DNA from: Acidimicrobiia bacterium
GTDB lineage: Bacteria; Actinomycetota; Acidimicrobiia; Acidimicrobiales; Ilumatobacteraceae
NCBI GenBank assembly: GCA_013815505.1
Contig: JACDGA010000074.1
Location: 1 to 7,933, forward strand
Direction of reading: 5' to 3'
DNA length: 7,933 bases
Shown here: piece after piece, positions 1 through 4,559 of the stretch
Position numbering within the stretch: position 1 is the first letter of the stretch
Layout: each line of letters begins with the position of its first letter
The notes under the pieces: model-generated
Told to the model about the DNA's origin: nothing
The model's input: the letters and a program-made list of their open reading frames with translations, nothing else
Database searches by the model: none
Made by a program: the position numbers and the translations under genes

Positions 1-148
1 TGTCGTCGTCGATGACCTGCGCCACGACATGCTTGGCCGAGCGGAAGACGGAAAGGCGCGGCCGCTCGCTCGTCCCGTGGACGTGCTTGCGCAGACGGTG
101 GTGGCGTCGGATGCGGCTGTCGCGCCGAGTGCGTGCGGTGTCGGTCAT
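1..148 (-). CDS. rplR: 50S ribosomal protein L18, 5' part (C-terminus outside the window)
   Basis: L18 binds 5S rRNA with L5 and anchors it to the large subunit. The first 49 codons are present, starting at the ATG at 148, and the frame runs off the window edge. The visible protein begins MTDTARTRRDSRIRRHHRLR and continues GTSERPRLSVFRS, the conserved early L18 block, then KHVVAQVIDDD. The gene was identified by reading the reverse complement, since it is cut by the window edge. The start follows the rplF stop by 7 nt, with only a modest Shine-Dalgarno match (TAGG about 6 nt away), so coupling to rplF is likely. Position after rplF is canonical for the spc operon. Confidence 0.95.
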   Translation of the reverse strand, partial: MTDTARTRRDSRIRRHHRLRKHVHGTSERPRLSVFRSAKHVVAQVIDDD

Positions 149-155
149 GATCTGC

Positions 156-710
156 CTACTTTTTCCCGGCCTTACCGGCCTTGCGCAGGACACGTTCGCC
201 CGCGTAGCGGACGCCCTTGCCCTTGTACGGCTCGGGCTTGCGGATACTGCGGATGTTCGCCGCCACCTGGCCGACGAGCTCCTTGTCGATGCCAGTCACG
301 ATGATCTGGGTGGCCCCTGGCACCTCGAACACGACGCCCTCCGGCGCCTTGACGTCGACCGGGTGGCTGAATCCGAGCGCGAGGCGCAGCGAGCTCGGGC
401 TCTGGGCCGTCGCTCGGTATCCGACGCCGACGATCTCCAGCTCCTTGCGGAACCCGTCGGTGACGCCGAGCACCATGTTGTTGACGAGGCTGCGCACGAG
501 GCCGTGCAGGGCGCGGTTCTCGCGCTCGTCGTTGGGCCGCTCGAACGTCAGCTGGCCGTCTTCTTTCGTCATCGTGATGACGCCGGGCAGCGTGCGCGAC
601 AGGGATCCCTTCGGACCCTTGACGGTGATCGTGTTGACGGTTTGGTTGCCGCCGATCGTGACGTCCACGCCAGCGGGGATCACGACCGGGGCCTTGCCGA
701 TTCGACTCAT
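156..710 (-). CDS. rplF: 50S ribosomal protein L6
   Basis: L6 is a two-domain protein near the factor-binding site and the sarcin-ricin loop; it contacts EF-G during translocation. It has 184 residues, within the normal range. It starts MSRIGKAPVVIPAGVDV, has the linker region NDERENRALHGLVRSLVNNM (60-79), then LEIVGVGYRA (91-100), and the family signature PEPYKGKGVRY at 159-169. The C-terminus is basic (RKAGKAGKK). The ATG at 710 is chosen over an in-frame one at 836 because conservation starts here, AAGGAAG lies about 5 nt upstream, and the longer form would read the end of rpsH out of frame. A 22-nt gap separates it from rpsH and 7 nt from rplR. Confidence 0.97.
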   Translation of the reverse strand: MSRIGKAPVVIPAGVDVTIGGNQTVNTITVKGPKGSLSRTLPGVITMTKEDGQLTFERPNDERENRALHGLVRSLVNNMVLGVTDGFRKELEIVGVGYRATAQSPSSLRLALGFSHPVDVKAPEGVVFEVPGATQIIVTGIDKELVGQVAANIRSIRKPEPYKGKGVRYAGERVLRKAGKAGKK

Positions 711-732
711 GAGGACTTCCTTGCCTTCCCGG

Positions 733-1134
733 TCACCACACGAAGCACAGGACCTCGCCACCGACCTTGCGGCGGCGGGCCTCACGATCGCTGAGCAGAC
801 CCTGGGACGTGGACACGACGGCGACGCCGAGCCCACCTTGGACTCGTGGCACCGACTTGGAGTTGCGGTAGACCCGCAGGCCCGGCGTCGAGATGCGACG
901 CAGACCCGAGATGGTGCGCGCCCGGTCGGGCGAGTACTTCATGTGCACGGTGAGCACGTCGCCGACACCCTTCGGTGACGGCCCGACCTCGTAGCCCTTG
1001 ATGTAGCCCTCCGCCTGGAGGAGCTGCGCCAGCGCAACCTTCTGCTTGGACGACGGCATGGGCACCGCGTCGTGCATCGCCGTGTTGGCGTTGCGGATGC
1101 GGGTGAGCATGTCGGCGATGGGATCAGTGAGCAT
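733..1134 (-). CDS. rpsH: 30S ribosomal protein S8
   Basis: S8 is a primary binder of 16S rRNA in the platform and central domain; in E. coli it also represses the spc operon by binding its mRNA at the start of rplE. The protein is 133 residues, standard length. It begins MLTDPIADMLTRIRNAN and contains the RNA-binding C-terminal signature STSQGLLSDREARRRKVGGE at 108-127, followed by LCFVW. The ATG at 1134 has GGAAGGGAA about 6 nt upstream in a 21-nt gap after rpsN. The Ser-Thr-Ser-Gln-Gly loop that recognises RNA is intact. Whether an S8-binding hairpin exists in this mRNA cannot be decided by eye. Confidence 0.97.
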   Translation of the reverse strand: MLTDPIADMLTRIRNANTAMHDAVPMPSSKQKVALAQLLQAEGYIKGYEVGPSPKGVGDVLTVHMKYSPDRARTISGLRRISTPGLRVYRNSKSVPRVQGGLGVAVVSTSQGLLSDREARRRKVGGEVLCFVW

Positions 1135-1155
1135 CGTTGGTTCCCTTCCTCTCCA

Positions 1156-1341
1156 TCACCAGCTGGACTTCGTCAGGCCGGGGATCTCGCCACGGTGTGC
1201 CAGCTCTCGCAGGCAGACGCGGCAGAGACCGAACTTGCGAAACACGGCGCGAGGACGCCCGCAGCGCAGGCAGCGCGTGTACGCGCGCACCTTGAACTTC
1301 GGGGTCTTGTTGGCCTTGTTGATGAGTGCTTTCTTCGCCAT
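1156..1341 (-). CDS. rpsN: 30S ribosomal protein S14, zinc-binding (type Z)
   Basis: S14 is located in the small-subunit head near the decoding site and binds late in assembly. This is the short zinc-ribbon form of 61 residues. The four cysteines are intact as two CxxC pairs: C24-L-R-C27 and C40-R-V-C43. It starts MAKKALINKANKTPKFKVRA and ends HRGEIPGLTKSSW, all typical. Many Actinomycetota also carry a second, zinc-free S14 elsewhere for zinc limitation; this window cannot show whether that applies here. It is separated from rplE by 21 nt and from rpsH by 21 nt. The Shine-Dalgarno sequence is weak (AGAAG about 3 nt, or GAAAGG further away, from the ATG). Confidence 0.97.
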   Translation of the reverse strand: MAKKALINKANKTPKFKVRAYTRCLRCGRPRAVFRKFGLCRVCLRELAHRGEIPGLTKSSW

Positions 1342-1362
1342 TGCTTCTGTGCGGCCTTTCGC

Positions 1363-2034
1363 TTACTTCCGCTTGCCGCCGCGGGACACGGACTTGCGCT
1401 TCTGCTGTCGCTGCGGCCCGCCCTCGCCGCCTCGGGAGAACGGGAACCCGAATGCGTCGAGCAGCGCCTTGCCGCTCGCATCGTCGGTTGCCGTGGTGAC
1501 CAGCGTGATGTCCATGCCACGCTGCTGGTCGACCTTGTCGTATTCGATCTCGGGGAACACGACCTGTTCCGAGAGACCGAACGTGTAGTTGCCGCGACCG
1601 TCCCACGATGTGGGGGGGAGCCCACGGAAGTCGCGGATGCGGGGGATGGCGATGGCGATGAGCCGGTCGAGGAACTCCCACATGCGGTCGCCGCGCAGTG
1701 TCACCTTCGTGCCGATGGCCTGGCCCTCACGCAGCTTGAAGCCGGCGATCGAGGTGCGGGCCTTCGTCACGACGGGCTTCTGGCCGGCGATCAGGGTGAG
1801 GTCGGCGACGGCGCTCTCGAGCAGCGACGGCTGCCCGGCGGCGCGCCCGACGCCCATGTTGATCACGATCTTGGTGAGCTGGGGCACCTGCATCACGTTG
1901 TCGAGGCTGAGCTCGGTGCGCAGATCGTGCTTGACGTGGTCGTGGTAGCGCTTCTTCAGGCGCGGCACGGCGGGTACCGGCGTCTCGGTGTCGGTGTCCG
2001 TGTCGGTGTCGGTGTCTGTGTCGGTGTCGCTCAT
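1363..2034 (-). CDS. rplE: 50S ribosomal protein L5 with a (Asp-Thr)7 N-terminus and basic C-terminal tail
   Basis: L5 binds 5S rRNA together with L18 and contacts P-site tRNA and the S13 bridge. Most bacterial L5 proteins are about 180 residues; this one is 223. The core begins near residue 24 (PRLKKRYHDHV) and includes VPQLTKIVINMGVG (50-63), the signature region LIAGQKPVVTKARTSIAGFK (81-100), PRIRDFRGL, NYTFGLSEQVVFPEI and AFGFPF (194-199), where homologues usually end. Additions are an N-terminal MS(DT)7ETPVPAV and a C-terminal basic Gly/Arg/Lys/Gln stretch (201-223). The ATG at 2034 is supported by AGGAGAGGTGA just upstream and by the ATGA overlap with rplX. A GTG at residue 23 would remove the repeat but has no visible Shine-Dalgarno sequence. 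The repeat therefore appears translated. Confidence 0.95.
   Translation of the reverse strand: MSDTDTDTDTDTDTDTETPVPAVPRLKKRYHDHVKHDLRTELSLDNVMQVPQLTKIVINMGVGRAAGQPSLLESAVADLTLIAGQKPVVTKARTSIAGFKLREGQAIGTKVTLRGDRMWEFLDRLIAIAIPRIRDFRGLPPTSWDGRGNYTFGLSEQVVFPEIEYDKVDQQRGMDITLVTTATDDASGKALLDAFGFPFSRGGEGGPQRQQKRKSVSRGGKRK
1987..2028 (-). repeat. Hexanucleotide tandem repeat (7 x GACACN) in the rplE 5' end
   Basis: Seven consecutive in-frame hexamers of the form GAC-ACN encode Asp-Thr pairs at residues 3-16 of L5. Five of the seven are exactly GACACC; the other two differ only at the third base of the Thr codon (ACA and ACG). The purity at the DNA level suggests expansion by slippage, while the variants show it has begun to diverge or is held at the protein level. 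Confidence 0.93.
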
Positions 2035-2336
2035 GAGATCACCTCTCCTGTGGCTCGCGCGACGCGCACCTTCTTGCCGTCCTTGTCGACGCGGTAGCCG
2101 ACCTTCGTCGGCTTGCCCTTGTGCACGAACGCCACGTTGCTGACGTGGATCGGCATGTCGCGGTCGACGATGCCGCCAGGCTGGTTGGCGCGACGCGGCT
2201 TGCTGTGGCGCTGCGCGGTGTTGACGCCCGACACGACGACCTTGTCGTCCTTCGGCAGCACGACCATGACTTCGCCCTGCTTGCCCTTGAACTTGCCGGT
2301 GAGCACGACGACCGTGTCACCCTTCTTCAGCTTCAT
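2031..2336 (-). CDS. rplX: 50S ribosomal protein L24
   Basis: L24 is an assembly-initiating protein that binds the 5' part of 23S rRNA and later sits near the tunnel exit. The protein is 101 residues, typical in size. The KOW motif is at the start (KKGDTVVVLTGKFKGKQGEV, 4-23). Further conserved blocks are VSGVNTAQRHSKP and GGIVDRDMPIHVSNV. The ATG at 2336 has GGAGGT about 7 nt upstream within rplN and overlaps the rplN stop as TGATG. A longer in-frame reading back to 2645 is rejected because it reads rplN out of frame. The 3' end overlaps rplE by 4 nt (ATGA). Confidence 0.97.
   Translation of the reverse strand: MKLKKGDTVVVLTGKFKGKQGEVMVVLPKDDKVVVSGVNTAQRHSKPRRANQPGGIVDRDMPIHVSNVAFVHKGKPTKVGYRVDKDGKKVRVARATGEVIS
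2039..2049 (-). promoter_or_regulatory. Strong Shine-Dalgarno sequence deciding the rplE start
   Basis: The coding strand reads AGGAGAGGTGA just before the rplE ATG at 2034, within the end of rplX. It is a near match to the anti-Shine-Dalgarno complement. It supports initiation upstream of the Asp-Thr repeat and not at the GTG downstream of it. Confidence 0.75.
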
Positions 2337-2704
2337 CAGATGACCTCCGGTGCGAGGGAGACGATGCGCATGAAGCGGCGATCGCGCAGCTCGCGCCCGA
2401 CCGGGCCGAAGATGCGGGTGCCGCGAGGCGTGTTGTCGTCGCGGATGAGCACGGCGGCGTTCTCGTCGAAGCGGATGTAGCTGCCGTCGGGACGGCGCTT
2501 CTCCTTCTTCGTGCGCACGACGACGCACTTGACGACCTCGCCCTTCTTCACCGCAGCGCCGGGGAGGGCGTCTTTGACCGTGGCGACGAAGATGTCGCCG
2601 ATCGATGCGTAGCGGCGGCGCGTGCCGCCGAGCACCTTGATGCACAGCACCTCTTTGGCGCCCGAGTTGTCGGCGACACGGAGTCGCGATTCCTGTTGAA
2701 TCAT
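2336..2704 (-). CDS. rplN: 50S ribosomal protein L14
   Basis: L14 lies on the subunit interface, forms bridges to 16S rRNA with L19, and is the target of the ribosome silencing factor RsfS. It is 122 residues, exactly the common bacterial length. It starts MIQQESRLRVADNSGAKEV and carries the family signature ENAAVLIRDDNTPRGTRIFG at 81-100, followed by PVGREL. The Shine-Dalgarno sequence is weak (GAAGTGAG, partly inside the end of rpsQ), so initiation may depend on coupling from rpsQ 7 nt upstream. In many bacteria this gene opens the separate spc operon; here there is no room for a promoter between it and rpsQ other than within coding sequence. Its stop overlaps the rplX start by one base. 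Confidence 0.97.
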   Translation of the reverse strand: MIQQESRLRVADNSGAKEVLCIKVLGGTRRRYASIGDIFVATVKDALPGAAVKKGEVVKCVVVRTKKEKRRPDGSYIRFDENAAVLIRDDNTPRGTRIFGPVGRELRDRRFMRIVSLAPEVI

Positions 2705-2711
2705 CGGTTTC

Positions 2712-3020
2712 TCACTTCGCCCGTTCGAGCACTTCGACGACGCGCCAGCGCTTGGCCTTGCTCAGCGGACGCGTCTCCATCACACGCACGCGGTCACCGA
2801 CATTGACGTCGTTGGCCTCGTCGTGGGCGTAGAGCCGCTTGGAGCGCAGGACGAATTTGTTGTACTTGGCGTGGCGGACGCGGTCGGTCACGCTCACGAC
2901 GACGGTCTTGTCCATCGCGTTGGACACGACGATGCCGTCACGAACCTTGCGGCGCGCCGTCCTTTCCGTGGTCGTGTCGGTGCTGGTGTCGGTGTCGTTC
3001 ATCGTCTCGTCCTGTGACAT
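2712..3020 (-). CDS. rpsQ: 30S ribosomal protein S17 with an Asp/Thr-rich N-terminus
   Basis: S17 is a primary 16S rRNA-binding OB-fold protein of the small-subunit body. The protein is 102 residues, against about 80-95 for most bacteria. The OB fold starts near residue 24 (KVRDGIVVSNAMDKTVVV) and ends with the S17 signature VNVGDRVRVMETRPLSKAKR (72-91). The first 23 residues are low-complexity, with DTDTSTDTTTE at 9-19, and resemble the L5 N-terminus encoded about 1 kb downstream. Two starts compete. The ATG at 3020 overlaps the rpmC stop as TGATG, with GAAGG 10 nt upstream. An in-frame ATG at 3002 has AGGA 7 nt upstream and would remove six residues. I favour the first because of the coupled overlap, but the DT-rich stretch remains with either. 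This is the last gene of the classical S10 unit; rplN follows after 7 nt. Confidence 0.95.
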   Translation of the reverse strand: MSQDETMNDTDTSTDTTTERTARRKVRDGIVVSNAMDKTVVVSVTDRVRHAKYNKFVLRSKRLYAHDEANDVNVGDRVRVMETRPLSKAKRWRVVEVLERAK

Positions 3021-3238
3021 CACGTGCTCGCCTTCTCGGCTTCGTCGATCTCGCGCTGGCGGATCAGCGTGTTGATCCGGGCGACCTGGCGCCGCACCTT
3101 GCGGATCTCGGCGGTGTTCTCGAGCTGGCCGGTGGCGTTGCGGAACCGGAGGTTGAGGCCCTCCTGCTTCGTCAGCCGCAGCTCGTCGATCAGCTCGGCG
3201 AGGCTCAGGTCGGCGAGCTCGTCGTTCTGGCGGGCCAT
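3020..3238 (-). CDS. rpmC: 50S ribosomal protein L29
   Basis: L29 is a small helical protein beside L23 at the exit of the nascent-peptide tunnel. The 72-residue product forms two predicted long helices: LSLAELIDELRLTKQEGLNL, and a second with the family signature at about 47-62 (KVRRQVARINTLIRQR). GLNLRFRNATGQLEN between them is also typical of L29. The start ATG has GAGGAGG about 7 nt upstream and overlaps the rplP stop by one base (TGATG). The stop overlaps the first candidate start of rpsQ in the same way. The short Glu/Ala/Lys-rich end is ordinary for the family. Confidence 0.96.
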   Translation of the reverse strand: MARQNDELADLSLAELIDELRLTKQEGLNLRFRNATGQLENTAEIRKVRRQVARINTLIRQREIDEAEKAST

Positions 3239-3654
3239 CAGATGGCCTCCTCACGGGTGATGACGCGGGCCTTGAACGGCAGCTTCTGGATGGCCTTGTT
3301 CAGGGCGATGTGCGCCTGCTCGGAGCTCGGGAACGACAGCTCGAAGAGCACGCGTCCCGGCTTGACGACGGCGACCCAGAACTCCGGGTTGCCCTTGCCG
3401 CTGCCCATGCGCGTCTCGGCCGGCTTCTGGGTGACGGGCTTGTCGGGGAAGACGTTTATCCACACCTTGCCGCCACGCTTGATGGAGCGGGTCATGGCGA
3501 TACGTGCGGCCTCGATCTGGCGGGCCGTGATCCAGCCCGGCTCGAGCGCCTGGATGCCGTACTCACCGAACGTCAAGCTGGCGCCGCCCTTCGCCATGCC
3601 GCGCGTGCGGCCGCGATGGTGCTTTCGGTGTGCGACCTTGCGGGGCATCATCAT
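3238..3654 (-). CDS. rplP: 50S ribosomal protein L16
   Basis: L16 binds 23S rRNA and 5S-associated elements near the A site and is needed for peptidyl-tRNA positioning. The protein is 138 residues, a standard length. Conserved blocks are MMMPRKVAHRKHHRG, FGEYGIQALEPGWITARQIE, the L16 signature IKRGGKVWI (about 59-67), RMGSGKG (82-88) and KPGRVLFEL. Three consecutive ATGs occur (3654, 3651, 3648). I chose the first because the usual family N-terminus has three residues before the conserved Pro, and because GAGGGGAG lies 9 nt before it, overlapping the rpsC TGA. Its own TGA shares one base with the rpmC start. Confidence 0.97.
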   Translation of the reverse strand: MMMPRKVAHRKHHRGRTRGMAKGGASLTFGEYGIQALEPGWITARQIEAARIAMTRSIKRGGKVWINVFPDKPVTQKPAETRMGSGKGNPEFWVAVVKPGRVLFELSFPSSEQAHIALNKAIQKLPFKARVITREEAI

Positions 3655-3669
3655 GGTGGTCGTCTCCCC

Positions 3670-4557
3670 TCAGTCCTCGCCCCGGAAGTGCGGGGTCTCA
3701 CGGCCGTCGTGCGTACGGCGGGCAATGTCCTCTTCCTCGTCGAGCAGCTTCTCGAACTCGGGATCGGCTGCTTTGACCAATGGCTGCGCCTCCGGTGCCG
3801 GCTCGTCCGCCTTCGGACGGCCCGCCGACGACACGACCCGGCGCGGCGACTCGTCGGACATGTGGCCAGACGTCTCGCCGACGGCCATTGCCGCCTCGCG
3901 AGCGATCTTGTCCTCGCTCGCCTGCTTGTACGGCAGGATCTCGCCCTTGTACAGCCAGACCTTTACGCCGACGCGACCTGACGTGGTCTTGGCCTCGCGG
4001 AAGCCGTAGTCGACGTCGGCGCGCAGCGTGTGCAGCGGCACCTGGCCCTCGCGGTACCACTCGGTGCGGCACATCTCGGCGCCACCAAGGCGGCCCGAGC
4101 ACTGCACGCGGATGCCCTGGGCACCGGCGCGCTGCGCGTTCTGCACCGCACGCTTCATCGCCCTGCGGAAAGCGATGCGGTTGGCGAGCTGGTCGGCGAC
4201 ACCCTGCGCGACGAGCGCGGCGTCGAGCTCGGGCGCCTTGATCTCGACGATGTTGAGCTGCACCTTCGGGTTGCCGGTGATCTTCGTGATCATCCCGCGC
4301 AGCTCGTCGGCCTGCACGCCACGTCGTCCGATGACGATGCCGGGGCGCGCCGTGTGGACGTCGACGCGGACCTTGTCACGGGTGCGCTCGATCTCGATGC
4401 GGCTGATCGCCGCCGACTCGAGGCGGCGCATGATGGACTCACGGATCTTCCAGTCCTCCGTGAGGTACGCCTTGTACAGACGCTCGCTGAACCAGCGGCT
4501 CTTCCAGTCGGTGATGACCCCGAGGCGGTAGCCGTAGGGATGGATCTTCTGGCCCAT
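3670..4557 (-). CDS. rpsC: 30S ribosomal protein S3 with a C-terminal extension
   Basis: S3 lies at the mRNA entry channel of the small subunit and, with S4 and S5, takes part in mRNA unwinding. The protein is 295 residues. It starts MGQKIHPYGYRLGVITDWKS, has a type II KH domain with the GRRG loop at 77-80 (RPGIVIGRRG), and the S3 C-terminal domain with CSGRLGGAEMCRTEWYREG (153-171), ADVDYGFREA and GVKVWLYKGEILPY (197-210). About 85 residues follow, well beyond short homologues such as that of E. coli. They are first low-complexity (SDESPRR, KADEPAPEAQP), then a more structured-looking end, PEFEKLLDEEEDIARR, and a terminal PHFRGED. The start has GAGGAGGA about 9 nt upstream, inside the end of rplV. 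The stop overlaps the Shine-Dalgarno sequence of rplP. Confidence 0.97.
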   Translation of the reverse strand: MGQKIHPYGYRLGVITDWKSRWFSERLYKAYLTEDWKIRESIMRRLESAAISRIEIERTRDKVRVDVHTARPGIVIGRRGVQADELRGMITKITGNPKVQLNIVEIKAPELDAALVAQGVADQLANRIAFRRAMKRAVQNAQRAGAQGIRVQCSGRLGGAEMCRTEWYREGQVPLHTLRADVDYGFREAKTTSGRVGVKVWLYKGEILPYKQASEDKIAREAAMAVGETSGHMSDESPRRVVSSAGRPKADEPAPEAQPLVKAADPEFEKLLDEEEDIARRTHDGRETPHFRGED

Positions 4558-4559
4558 GA

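Noticed and set aside
1981..2034. CRISPR-like or mobile-element repeat
   Set aside because: The units are 6 bp, in frame, without spacers, and lie within a translated ribosomal-protein gene.
1950..2080. Possible S8-binding translational operator near the rplE start
   Set aside because: I could not identify a convincing helix with the S8 recognition bulge by eye, and the start region is occupied by the hexanucleotide repeat. RNA folding would be needed.
1072..2097. Plus-strand open frame of 341 codons containing a VGVGVCVGV stretch
   Set aside because: The Val-Gly stretch is the reverse complement of the Asp-Thr repeat in rplE; the rest shadows rplE, rpsN and rpsH.
3014..4009. Plus-strand open frame of 331 codons opposite rpsC and rplP
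   Set aside because: Shadow of two conserved genes; no recognisable family and no plausible context on that strand.
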